From: Roseovarius nanhaiticus
GTDB taxonomy: Bacteria > Pseudomonadota > Alphaproteobacteria > Rhodobacterales > Rhodobacteraceae
Direction of reading: 5' to 3'
Length of the DNA: 64,000 nt
Assembly: GCF_900156535.1 (NCBI RefSeq)
Contig: NZ_FTNV01000001.1
Coordinates: 1,116,001 to 1,180,000 of the forward strand
The position numbers were made by a program, and so were the translations under genes. Below, piece by piece: positions 18,249 through 27,814 of this stretch. Within the stretch, counting starts at the first letter, position 1. Each line of letters starts with the position of its first letter. Under the pieces are notes generated by a model that ran no database searches, was not told the origin of the DNA, and was given only the letters and a program-made list of their open reading frames with translations.

Positions 18249-19658
18249 ATGACTGATCCTGACGAATTTCTCACCCGTCTTTCCGCCGCTTTGCCAGCGC
18301 CCGCGCTGCGCGAGGTGGCCCCGCATTACCTGGCTGAGCCGCGAGGCCGCTGGCAGGGGCGGGCGCTGGCCGTGGTGGTACCGGGTAGCGCCGAGGAAGC
18401 CGCAATTGCGGTCCGTCTGGCATCGGAGGCGAGCGTGCCGGTTATTCCCTATGGGGGCGGCACGGGTCTTGTCGGCGGGCAATTGGCCGAAGGCGGCGCC
18501 GCGCCGCTGCTGATCAGCCTCGAGCGGATGACGCGCATCCGCGAGGTCTATCCAGACGAAAACGTGATGATCGTCGAGGCGGGGGCAATCCTGTCGGATG
18601 TGCATGACGCGGCCGAGAAGGTTCAGCGCCTGTTTCCGCTCAGCATCGCGGCCAAAGGCAGCGCGCGGATCGGCGGGCTATTGGCCACCAATGCGGGCGG
18701 CGTCAACGTGCTGCGCTACGGCAACGCGCGCGATCTGTGCCTCGGGCTGGAGGCGGTGATGCCCTCGGGCGACATCTGGCACGGGCTGAAACGGTTGCGC
18801 AAGGACAACACGGGCTACGATCTGCGCAATCTTCTGATCGGGTCCGAAGGCACGCTGGGCCTGATCACCGCCGCCACGCTGAAGCTCGCCCCGAGGCCGG
18901 CGGGCGAGGGCACGGCGCTGATGGTGGTGCACGGGCCGGGGGCGGCGCTGCGCCTTTTGTCCATGGCGCGCGACCATATGGGCGAGGGCGTCAGCGCGTT
19001 CGAGTTGATGCACCGCGAGGGCCTTAATTTTCTGGTCGAGACGATGCCGCAGGTGCGTCAGCCCTGGCCCGAGCCGCCCGAGTGGTTCGTTCTGATCCAC
19101 GTGGGGCTCGCCCGCGGCCTGGATCCGGCGGGCGCGCTGGAGGCTCTGTTCGAGGCGGCGCTGGACGAGGGGCTGGTCAGCGACGGCATGATCGCCCAAT
19201 CCGAAGCGCAGCGCAGCGAGTTCTGGAACATTCGCGAGACAATTCCCGAGGCGAACCGCCATATCGGGGCCATCTGCTCGCATGACGTGTCGCTGCCCTT
19301 GGGCGCGGTGGCGGATTTCGTGGCGGCGGCGCCGGGCGCATTGGCGCGCATCGGCCAGTTCCGCATCAACTGCTTCGGCCATCTGGGCGATGGCAATCTG
19401 CATTACAACGTCTTCCCTATGCCGGGCGGGAATCGCGCCGATCATGCGGGCCAGCGAGAGGCGGTCACCGCCTGCGTCCATGATCTGGTCCACGCGATGG
19501 ACGGCTCGGTCAGTGCCGAGCACGGGATCGGGCGGCTGAAGGTGGCCGATCTGGAGCGTTATGGCGATCCGGCCAAGCTGTCGGCGATGCGCGCCATCAA
19601 GGCAGCACTGGACCCGAAGGGCATCATGAATCCCGGTGCCGTCCTGCGGGCGGAGTAG
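18249..19658 (+). CDS. FAD-binding oxidase/dehydrogenase of the GlcD/D2HGDH type
   Basis: Flavoprotein of the vanillyl-alcohol-oxidase fold that oxidises a D-2-hydroxy acid (glycolate, D-lactate or D-2-hydroxyglutarate). FAD-binding motifs are PYGGGTGLVGGQL and GGLLATNAGGVNVLRYGNARD; the C-terminus has NCFGHLGDGNLHYNVFP and HGIGRLK...GIMNPG as in this family. A single-gene GlcD-like form without glcE/glcF neighbours suggests a D-2-hydroxyglutarate or D-lactate dehydrogenase using a separate electron acceptor. 469 residues, full length. Confidence 0.9.
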   Translation: MTDPDEFLTRLSAALPAPALREVAPHYLAEPRGRWQGRALAVVVPGSAEEAAIAVRLASEASVPVIPYGGGTGLVGGQLAEGGAAPLLISLERMTRIREVYPDENVMIVEAGAILSDVHDAAEKVQRLFPLSIAAKGSARIGGLLATNAGGVNVLRYGNARDLCLGLEAVMPSGDIWHGLKRLRKDNTGYDLRNLLIGSEGTLGLITAATLKLAPRPAGEGTALMVVHGPGAALRLLSMARDHMGEGVSAFELMHREGLNFLVETMPQVRQPWPEPPEWFVLIHVGLARGLDPAGALEALFEAALDEGLVSDGMIAQSEAQRSEFWNIRETIPEANRHIGAICSHDVSLPLGAVADFVAAAPGALARIGQFRINCFGHLGDGNLHYNVFPMPGGNRADHAGQREAVTACVHDLVHAMDGSVSAEHGIGRLKVADLERYGDPAKLSAMRAIKAALDPKGIMNPGAVLRAE

Positions 19659-19668
19659 GACGCGCATG

Positions 19669-19692
19669 AAAAAAGCGGGCCCGAAGGCCCGC
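19669..19692 (-). terminator. Rho-independent terminator of the fbpA-like gene
   Basis: GCGGGCC-CGAA-GGCCCGC hairpin with a run of six A on its left, which reads as a T-run on the minus strand. It lies about 30 bp past the stop of the iron-binding protein gene and also sits just after the convergent FAD-oxidase gene. Confidence 0.85.
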
Positions 19693-19721
19693 CTTGATAT
19701 CGTTTCGATCAGCGCGATCGC

Positions 19722-20744
19722 TTACTGCCAGTCGACCTCGTTGAAGATCGCCTGCGCCTCCTTGGCATTGGCCGAGAAGGCTGCCGTAGGCGTCGTGCTG
19801 TCGGCCTTGAATTCGCCCAGACGCTCGGTCACCTCATTGGCGGGCACGCCCTCGACCGCAGGGTATTCGTTGTTCTGGTTGGCGAAATGCGCCTGTGCGA
19901 AATCGCTGACCAGGAATTCCAGCAGCGCCTTGGCCTCTTCGGGGTTGGGCGCCGCTGCGGCCATCGCCGCGGCGGTCAGGTTGACATGCGTGCCGCGCCC
20001 GTCCTGATTGGGCCAGACCCAGCCGATGCTGTCGATGTCCGAGGACAGGCCTTCGACATCCTCCTGATAGGCGCGCAGGAAATAGTAATGGTTGGCGACC
20101 GCGATGTCGCACTCGCCCGAGACAAGGCCGCGCAGCTGATCGGTGTCGCCGCCCTGCGGCGCACGCGCCAGGTTGCCGACGACGCCCGCCGCCCATTCCT
20201 TGGCCGCCTCGGCGCCATCCGCCTCGATGATCGAGGCCAGCAGCGATTGGTTATAGACGTTTGAGGAGGAGCGGATGCAGATCTGCCCCTCATAGGCAGG
20301 ATCGGCCAGCGCCTCGTAGGTCTGAGGCGGGTTTTCGACGCGCTCCTTGTCGTAGAAGATGATGCGCGCGCGCTGGCTGACGCCGAACCACAGATCGTCC
20401 GGGTGGCGCAGATACTCGGGCACCGCGCCGTTGATGGTGTCCGAGGCGTAAGGCTGCAGGATGCCGGTTTCTTCGGCGCGGGCCATGCGGCCTGCATCCA
20501 CGGTGATGAACACATCCGCCGGGCTGTTGTTGCCCTCGGCCTCGAGGCGCGCGATCAGCTCGTCGGCCTTGCCCTCGATGCGGTTTACGGTGATGCCGGT
20601 CTCTTCGGTGAACTTGTCATAGAGCGCATCGTCGCTGTCATAGTGGCGCGAAGAATAGACATTGACCTCGGCCGCCATGGCGGTTCCGGCGATGGCGATC
20701 AACGATGTTGCGGCGGCAAGCCGCGCTGCGAATCTGGGTGTCAT
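19722..20744 (-). CDS. fbpA: Periplasmic Fe(III)-type ABC transporter substrate-binding protein
   Basis: Member of the FbpA/FutA/SfuA family that binds ferric iron for ABC uptake. It has a signal peptide ending AGTAMA-AEVN, then NVYSSRHYDSDDALYDKF, which supplies early Tyr/His ligands. The ligand-rich VANHYYFLRAYQ segment, with paired Tyr, is typical of the iron site. 340 residues, normal length. No permease or ATPase gene is adjacent, so it is an orphan here or works with a transporter elsewhere. Its promoter region contains the palindrome GACTAAATTAGTC, suggesting iron or Fe-S-dependent control. Confidence 0.9.
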   Translation of the reverse strand: MTPRFAARLAAATSLIAIAGTAMAAEVNVYSSRHYDSDDALYDKFTEETGITVNRIEGKADELIARLEAEGNNSPADVFITVDAGRMARAEETGILQPYASDTINGAVPEYLRHPDDLWFGVSQRARIIFYDKERVENPPQTYEALADPAYEGQICIRSSSNVYNQSLLASIIEADGAEAAKEWAAGVVGNLARAPQGGDTDQLRGLVSGECDIAVANHYYFLRAYQEDVEGLSSDIDSIGWVWPNQDGRGTHVNLTAAAMAAAAPNPEEAKALLEFLVSDFAQAHFANQNNEYPAVEGVPANEVTERLGEFKADSTTPTAAFSANAKEAQAIFNEVDWQ

Positions 20745-20797
20745 GGACGAGGGATCCTTTTATCCGACAAAAATGATAGGTTACCTTTGAATATCCC

Positions 20798-20810
20798 GAC
20801 TAAATTAGTC
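20798..20810. promoter_or_regulatory. Palindrome GACTAAATTAGTC upstream of fbpA
   Basis: A perfect 13-base palindrome 53 bp before the fbpA start, in a stretch unusually A+T-rich for this genome. On the minus strand it overlaps a -35-like TTGACT. Its place before an iron-uptake gene in a Rhodobacteraceae-like genome suggests the Iron-Rhodo-box bound by IscR, but I recall that consensus only loosely, so the regulator is inferred. Confidence 0.55.
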
Positions 20811-20905
20811 AAGTGGTGATCTGGGGCTGCTTCGCCTTGCACGATCCGTCATTCGCGCCCATCCTGCCCGCGGTGCCGGGCTCGGCACGGGCGAGGGAGG
20901 CCAAG

Positions 20906-22816
20906 ATGACATTTGCCGTGCGTCAGGACGCGCTTGATATCCAGGAGGAAATGCCGTGGTCGGCGCGGGACGTGCCAAAAACGATCCACGCCATGCTGGC
21001 TGCGACCGCGCGGGCGCATCCCGAACGGCCCGCCATCAGCTATCAGTTGACCGCAGGCGCGCGCGACCCGGCCAAGACACTTAGCTGGGCTGAATTCCAT
21101 GCGGATGTCTGCCGTGCTGCGAATCTTTTTCGCAGTCTTGGCGTGCGTGAAAGCGACGCCGTGGCGCTGGTTTTGCCCAACAGCCTCGAGACGGCGTCGG
21201 CCACGCTGGGCGCCATGATCGCGGGCATCGTCGCGCCGATCAATCCGCTGCTCGAGCCCGAGCAGATCGCGGCCCTCCTGCGCGAGACAGGCGCGCGCGT
21301 GGTCGTGACGCTGAAGGCGTTTCCCAAGACCGATATCAGCGCCAAGACGGCCGAGGCGGTGCGACATGCGCCCAAGGTGGGCACGGTGCTGGAGATCGAC
21401 CTCAATCGCTATCTGAGCTTTCCGAAAAGCTGGATCGTGCCGTTCATTCGCCCGCGCGACACGAGCACCCACCGCGCCGATGTGCTGGATTACGCGGCCG
21501 AGACGGCCCGCCAGCCCTCGGAGTTGAATTTCGAAGAGACGGCCGAGGACCGCGTCGCGGCCTATTTCCACACGGGCGGCACCACCGGCATGCCCAAAAT
21601 GGCGCAGCACCGCTATTCAGGCATGGTCTATAACGGCTGGCTGGGCGCCACGCTGCTCTTCGATGAGACGGACGTGCTGATGTGTCCGCTACCGCTTTTC
21701 CATGTGTTCGCCTGTCATGTTGTGCTGATGTCCGCGCTGAAATCCGGCGCGCACGTGATCCTGCCCACCCCTGCCGGCTATCGCGGCGAGGGTGTGGTCG
21801 CCAATTTCTGGAAGCTGTGCGAGCGTTGGGGCGTGACCTTCGTCATCACTGTGCCCACCGCCGTCGCCGCGCTGATGCAGCGCAAGGTGGACGCGGATAT
21901 CAGCCGGGTGAAAAACGCGTTCTCCGGCAGCGCGCCCATGCCGCTTGAGCTTTTCAAGCGGTTCGAGAGTGCGACGGGCATGAAGGTGATCGAGGGATAT
22001 GGCCTGACCGAGGTGACGTGCCTCGTGTCCTGCAATCCGCCGGAAGGGGCCAAGAAAGTCGGCTCGGTCGGCATTCCCCTGCCTTACACGGATGTGCGCA
22101 TCATCCACGCCACCGACGATGGCCCGATGACCTGCGGGCCGGACGAGGTGGGCGAGATCTGCATCAGCAATCCGGGCGTGGCGGTGGGTGCGACCTATAC
22201 CGATCCGGCCCGCAACGCGCAGCTCTTTCATGGCGACTACCTGCGCACCGGTGATCTGGGCCGGATCGACGCCGATGGCTATCTTTGGATCACCGGCCGC
22301 GCCAAGGATCTGATCATTCGCGGCGGTCACAACATCGACCCCGCTGATATCGAGGAGGCACTGATGGCCCATCCCGCTGTCGCCGGCGCGGGCGCCATCG
22401 GGCAGCCCGACGCCCATGCGGGCGAGCTGCCTTGCGCCTATGTCGAACTGGTCGAGGGCGGCGAGGCGAGCGCCGAGGAGCTGCTGGAGCATTGCCGCCA
22501 GCGCGTGCGCGAGCGGGCCGCGATCCCGAAGCATATCGAGGTTCTGGAGGAACTGCCCAAAACCGCCGTGGGCAAGGTGTTCAAGCCGGATCTTCGCAAA
22601 CGTGCGATCACCCGCGTTTACGATGCCGCGCTCGAGACGGCAGGCAGCAGCGCGCGTGTGGCGCAGGTGGTCGATGACAAGAAACGTGGATTGGTCGCGC
22701 AGATCGACGGGGACAGGAAAGATGCCAAGGTCGCAAAGACATTGGGCGAATTTACCCGGCCATGGGAGTGGGCAGACGGCGCGCAAGAAACATCTGGCAA
22801 GGAAACCCGAGAATGA
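20906..22816 (+). CDS. Acyl-CoA synthetase (AMP-forming)
   Basis: Activates a carboxylic acid to its CoA thioester through an acyl-AMP. The start MTFAVRQDALDIQEEMPWS has GAGGGAGG just before it; the longer frame from 20813 is rejected. The ATP motif YFHTGGTTGMPKMAQH, GYGLTEVT, and the hinge and lysine region TGDLGRIDADGYLWITGRAKD followed by KTAVGKVFKPDLR are all intact. About 636 residues, longer than most because of an N-terminal stretch and a Lys-rich C-terminal tail. The stop overlaps the next cupin gene (ATGA). Substrate unknown. Confidence 0.9.
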   Translation: MTFAVRQDALDIQEEMPWSARDVPKTIHAMLAATARAHPERPAISYQLTAGARDPAKTLSWAEFHADVCRAANLFRSLGVRESDAVALVLPNSLETASATLGAMIAGIVAPINPLLEPEQIAALLRETGARVVVTLKAFPKTDISAKTAEAVRHAPKVGTVLEIDLNRYLSFPKSWIVPFIRPRDTSTHRADVLDYAAETARQPSELNFEETAEDRVAAYFHTGGTTGMPKMAQHRYSGMVYNGWLGATLLFDETDVLMCPLPLFHVFACHVVLMSALKSGAHVILPTPAGYRGEGVVANFWKLCERWGVTFVITVPTAVAALMQRKVDADISRVKNAFSGSAPMPLELFKRFESATGMKVIEGYGLTEVTCLVSCNPPEGAKKVGSVGIPLPYTDVRIIHATDDGPMTCGPDEVGEICISNPGVAVGATYTDPARNAQLFHGDYLRTGDLGRIDADGYLWITGRAKDLIIRGGHNIDPADIEEALMAHPAVAGAGAIGQPDAHAGELPCAYVELVEGGEASAEELLEHCRQRVRERAAIPKHIEVLEELPKTAVGKVFKPDLRKRAITRVYDAALETAGSSARVAQVVDDKKRGLVAQIDGDRKDAKVAKTLGEFTRPWEWADGAQETSGKETRE

Positions 22817-23166
22817 CCCAAACGACATTCCGCATTGATCCCGATCCCGCCATGGAGCCATCGGCCCTGACGGGCGAAGGCGCCTTCACGACCGGCGATC
22901 ATTCCGAGGGAAACCACACGCATTTTGAGGCGCCGGACGAGAGCATATCCGTCGGCACCTGGGAATGCGCGCCCTGCCGCGAGGTGGTGCCGTCCTGGCC
23001 CGTGCATGAGATGATGACGGTGGTCGAGGGCGCCGTGACCCTCACCCACAACGATGGCCGCAGCGAGAGTTTCGGCCCCGGCGATACATTCTACATCGCC
23101 AAGGGCCAGCATGTCGTGTGGGAGATCACCGAGAAACTGCGCAAGATGTACATGATCGTCGGTTAG
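22813..23166 (+). CDS. Small cupin-domain protein
   Basis: A 117-residue single-domain cupin of the DUF861 (cupin_3) type. The start MTQTTFRIDPDPAME overlaps the acyl-CoA synthetase stop by four bases, so the two are translated together. Cupin motif 1 is replaced by the SVGTWECAPCREVV...WPVHEMMTVVEGAVTL pattern, and motif 2 by FGPGDTFYIAKGQHVVWEI. Such proteins often bind small organic molecules without a metal. Coupling to the synthetase suggests a role in the same unknown acyl-CoA pathway. Confidence 0.85.
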   Translation: MTQTTFRIDPDPAMEPSALTGEGAFTTGDHSEGNHTHFEAPDESISVGTWECAPCREVVPSWPVHEMMTVVEGAVTLTHNDGRSESFGPGDTFYIAKGQHVVWEITEKLRKMYMIVG

Positions 23167-23172
23167 GTGCGA

Positions 23173-23222
23173 CCCAAGGGTTTCAACCAAAACCCTTGGG
23201 CAGATTTTTCATCGAAAAATCT
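23173..23222. terminator. Double hairpin between convergent cupin and leuA genes
   Basis: Two hairpins stand side by side. The first has 11-base arms CCCAAGGGTTT/AAACCCTTGGG with a 6-base loop (23173-23200); the second has arms AGATTTTTC/GAAAAATCT with a 3-base loop (23202-23222). They fill the 64-bp gap between convergent stops, so a bidirectional terminator is likely. The second resembles the hairpin after ctaE. Confidence 0.75.
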
Positions 23223-23230
23223 CGAGCGGC

Positions 23231-24796
<1,566 letters not shown>

Positions 24797-24811
24797 GTCA
24801 GTTGTTCCGTC

Positions 24812-25168
24812 TCAAATATGGTCTTTGGCGGCCGCAGGTGCGCCGCTATTGCCGGTGTTGGGCTCGCCCTTGGGCTCGATCAGCAGGACATGCGCCTCGT
24901 CCTCGGCGCGGGGGCGATGCACGGTCCCCGCGGGCACGATCACCAATTCGCCGGGGCCGAAGGTCACGCTTTCGGCGCCCTCGTAATCCATGGTCACGTC
25001 ACCTGCGAGCACGAGAAAGAAATCGTCCGTGTCCGCGTGGCTGTGATAGGGAAATGCGCCCTGAAATTTGACGACCATCACGTCATTGCCATTGTAGCTG
25101 GCCACGACCTTGGGATCCCAATGGGTGTCAAATTGCGCCAGCTTGGCGGCAAGATTGATCTTTTGCAT
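24812..25168 (-). CDS. Small cupin_2 protein upstream of leuA
   Basis: A 118-residue single-domain cupin with potential metal ligands in FPYHSHADTDDFFLVL and VPAGTVHRP, followed by a short polar tail. The start MQKINLAAKLAQF at 25168 is preferred over the in-frame ATG at 25222. Only 15 bp separate it from leuA, so the two probably share a transcript. Function is not recognised; small metal cupins of this type range from isomerases to dioxygenases and sugar-binding proteins. Confidence 0.85.
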   Translation of the reverse strand: MQKINLAAKLAQFDTHWDPKVVASYNGNDVMVVKFQGAFPYHSHADTDDFFLVLAGDVTMDYEGAESVTFGPGELVIVPAGTVHRPRAEDEAHVLLIEPKGEPNTGNSGAPAAAKDHI

Positions 25169-25433
25169 GGTCTTCGGTCCTGATGCTAATCCGGGTGAAA
25201 TTTCCGGCGCGCTATGGCACATCCCCTGAGCGTTCGCGCCGGACCGGCACGCTCAGAGGCGGCTTAGCAACAGGCGTGCAGCAACCGGCGCATGGCGGGG
25301 GCCATGTGCGAAGGGGGTGATATGCTGCGTCATCGTCATGTGCGGCACGTTACGCAAAGCGCGGCGCGATGAAAAGGCGCTTTTTTGCCTTGGCGCCGTT
25401 GAAGGCGGGGGCGCGGCCTCTACCATCCAACCC

Positions 25434-26102
25434 ATGACACATAGATCCCTCATCATCGGCGCCTCGGGCGGCATCGGCAGCGCGATCACCGCGCGGCTTA
25501 AGGAAAACGGCAGTGACGTGACCACGATCTCGCGCAGCGAGGATGGCCTCGACGTGACTGACGAGGCCAGCGTTGCCGAGTGTATGAAGAAGGCAGAGGG
25601 CGAATTTCAGCTGATCTTCGTCGCCACCGGGGCGCTGGAAATCGACGGCGCCGAGCCTGAAAAGGCGCTGAAGGACGTCAGCGCCAAGGCGCTAGCCGAT
25701 CAGTTCGCGGTCAATTGCATCGGACCGTCACTGATCATGAAGCACGCGCTGCCGATGCTGCCGCGCAAGGGGCCTTCGTGCTTTGCCGCGCTTTCGGCGC
25801 GTGTCGGCTCGATCGGTGACAACCAGATCGGCGGTTGGTACTCCTACCGCACCGCCAAGGCGGCGCTGAATCAGATGGTCCACGGCGCCGCGATCGAGTT
25901 GAAACGGACCCACAAGGAGGCCGTCTGCGTCGCGCTGCACCCCGGCACCGTCGCCACGGATTTCACCGCGAAATACGCGGGCCGCCACAAAACGGTCGAG
26001 CCGAGCGAGGCCGCGCACAACCTGCTGTCCGTGCTCGAAGGTCTGGGCCCGGATGACACCGGCCTCTTCTTTGACTGGCAGGGCGAGCGCGTCGCGTGGT
26101 AG
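25434..26102 (+). CDS. Short-chain dehydrogenase (CsgA/C-factor-like)
   Basis: NAD(P)-dependent SDR of 222 residues. It has the Rossmann motif GASGGIGSAI at the N-terminus, the catalytic Ser in SALSARVGSIGDN and the Tyr-Lys pair in WYSYRTAKAALNQ. The start MTHRSLIIGASGG is chosen because the cofactor motif should sit about ten residues in. Its stop overlaps the cryB start, so it is the first gene of a two-gene unit with the FeS photolyase. SDR-cryB pairing recurs in alphaproteobacteria; the substrate is unknown. Confidence 0.88.
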   Translation: MTHRSLIIGASGGIGSAITARLKENGSDVTTISRSEDGLDVTDEASVAECMKKAEGEFQLIFVATGALEIDGAEPEKALKDVSAKALADQFAVNCIGPSLIMKHALPMLPRKGPSCFAALSARVGSIGDNQIGGWYSYRTAKAALNQMVHGAAIELKRTHKEAVCVALHPGTVATDFTAKYAGRHKTVEPSEAAHNLLSVLEGLGPDDTGLFFDWQGERVAW

Positions 26103-27628
26103 CGCCGCGCCTCATCTTGGTGCTGGGCGATCAGCTGAGCGAGGGTCTGTCGGCGCTGCGCAAGGCCGACAAGGACCGCGATGTCGTCGTCATGGCCGAG
26201 GTCACGGACGAGACCGGTTATGTCCCGCACCACCCCAAGAAGATCGCGCTGATCCTGTCGGCCATGCGCCATTTCGCAGAGCAATTGAGCGGCGATGGCT
26301 GGACCGTCGAGTATTCCAAGCTGGACGCCGAAGATAACAGCGGCTCGATCCCCGGCGAGCTTCTGCGCCGCGCGGATGCGCACGGCGCCAGCGAAGTGAT
26401 CTGCACCCGACCCGGCGAATGGCGCCTGATCGAGGCGCTGAATGACATGCCGCTGGACCTGACGACGCTGGCCGATGACCGCTTTATCGCGTCGCTTGAC
26501 GAGTTCAACGACTGGGCAGAGGGCCGCAAAGAGCTGCGAATGGAGTATTTCTACCGCGACATGCGGCGCAAGACCGGCCTCATGATGGAGGATGGCGAGC
26601 CGGCGGGCGGCAAGTGGAACTACGATCACGACAATCGCAAACCCGCGCAATCCGACATGCTGCGCAGCGCGCCGATGTCCTTCACGCCCGACGAGATCAC
26701 CGAAGAGGTGCTCGACCTCGTGGAGCGCCGGTTCGACAACAATTTCGGCACGCTGCGCCCGTTCAATTTCGCCGTCACGCGGGGGCAGGCGCTTCGTGCG
26801 CTCGATCACTTCGTGAAATACCTGCTCGAAGGCTTCGGCGACTATCAGGACGCGATGCTGACGGGCGAGCCTTTTCTCAATCACTCGCTCCTCTCGCCCT
26901 ACATCAATCTCGGCCTCCTCGGCCCGCTTGAGGTATGTCAGCGGGTCGCAGAGGCGTGGCAGGACGGCGACGCGCCGATCAACGCTGCCGAGGGGTATAT
27001 CCGCCAGATCATCGGCTGGCGCGAGTACATGCGCGGGATCTACTTCCGCGAGGGGCCGGACTACACGTCGCGCAACATCCTGAGGCACGACCGCAAACTG
27101 CCGTGGATGTATTGGGGCGGCGACACCAAGCTGGCCTGCATGGAGGCCGCCATCGGCCAGACGCGGGATGAGGGATATGCCCACCATATCCAGCGTCTGA
27201 TGGTCACCGGGAATTTCGCCCTTCTGGCCGGGATCGCGCCCGAAGAGGTGCACGAGTGGTATCTGTCGGTCTATGTCGACGCTTACGAGTGGGTCGAGGC
27301 GCCCAATGTCATAGGGATGAGCCAATGGGCCGACGGCGGCATCATCGCGTCTAAGCCTTACGTGAGTTCCGGCAATTACATCAACAAGATGTCCGATTAT
27401 TGCAAAGGCTGTCACTACTCGGTGACGCAAAAGACGGGCGAGGGATCGTGCCCGTTCAACACGCTCTACTGGCAGTTTCTGGATCGGCACCGCCAACGGT
27501 TCGAGGGCAATCACCGCATGGGCATGGTGTTTCGAACGTGGGACAAGATGGATGCCGAAAAGCGCCGCGATGTTCTGGACACCGCCGAGGCGTTCCTCAA
27601 GCGGATGGATGAGGGCGAGGTGGTTTAG
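26096..27628 (+). CDS. cryB: FeS-type bacterial cryptochrome/photolyase (CryB/PhrB family)
   Basis: Flavin-binding photoreceptor or (6-4) DNA photolyase of the FeS-BCP group, like Rhodobacter sphaeroides CryB and Agrobacterium PhrB. The N-terminus APRLILVLGDQLSEGLSAL starts the alpha/beta antenna domain; the C-terminal half is the helical FAD domain (INAAEGYIRQIIGWREYMRG, WYLSVYVDAYEWVEAPNVIGMSQ). Four Cys for a [4Fe-4S] cluster are visible: about C348, then C436, C439 and C452 in CKGCHYS...GSC, with the same spacing as PhrB. GTG start at 26096 overlaps the SDR stop. 510 residues, full length. Confidence 0.95.
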   Translation: MVAPRLILVLGDQLSEGLSALRKADKDRDVVVMAEVTDETGYVPHHPKKIALILSAMRHFAEQLSGDGWTVEYSKLDAEDNSGSIPGELLRRADAHGASEVICTRPGEWRLIEALNDMPLDLTTLADDRFIASLDEFNDWAEGRKELRMEYFYRDMRRKTGLMMEDGEPAGGKWNYDHDNRKPAQSDMLRSAPMSFTPDEITEEVLDLVERRFDNNFGTLRPFNFAVTRGQALRALDHFVKYLLEGFGDYQDAMLTGEPFLNHSLLSPYINLGLLGPLEVCQRVAEAWQDGDAPINAAEGYIRQIIGWREYMRGIYFREGPDYTSRNILRHDRKLPWMYWGGDTKLACMEAAIGQTRDEGYAHHIQRLMVTGNFALLAGIAPEEVHEWYLSVYVDAYEWVEAPNVIGMSQWADGGIIASKPYVSSGNYINKMSDYCKGCHYSVTQKTGEGSCPFNTLYWQFLDRHRQRFEGNHRMGMVFRTWDKMDAEKRRDVLDTAEAFLKRMDEGEVV

Positions 27629-27656
27629 AGGTTTTGCTGGGGGCACAGCGATCGCT

Positions 27657-27814
27657 GGATGAGCGGCTGCCCGTGGGGCGGCGCTGCAACGGCTGAACGG
27701 CGCAGTTTATACCTGCAATGCAACTACAATATTTGCGGCGCACATCCTTGCCAAAGCGCCAGCCCGCCCGAACGGGCAGGCGCTCGTCCGGCGCGTTCGG
27801 CGCTATTCGGACGA
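27657..27814 (+). repeat. Dispersed intergenic repeat, copy 1
   Basis: Two conserved blocks: 27657-27688 (32 bp) and 27746-27814 (69 bp), matching 42680-42711 and 42772-42840 with 27 of 32 and 66 of 69 identical bases. The right block folds into two hairpins: AGCGCC-A-GCCCG paired with CGGGC-A-GGCGCT, and CGTCCG...CGGACG enclosing GCGC-GTTC-GGCGC. It lies between the convergent cryB and baiN genes, and the TAG stop and last three codons of baiN come from it. A REP-like element or recurrent terminator is likely. Confidence 0.8.

Noticed and set aside
25226-25256. Inverted repeat CTGAGCG...CGCTCAG upstream of the cupin-leuA pair as a leucine attenuator
   Set aside because: No Leu-rich leader peptide and no terminator T-run were seen, so attenuation cannot be supported.
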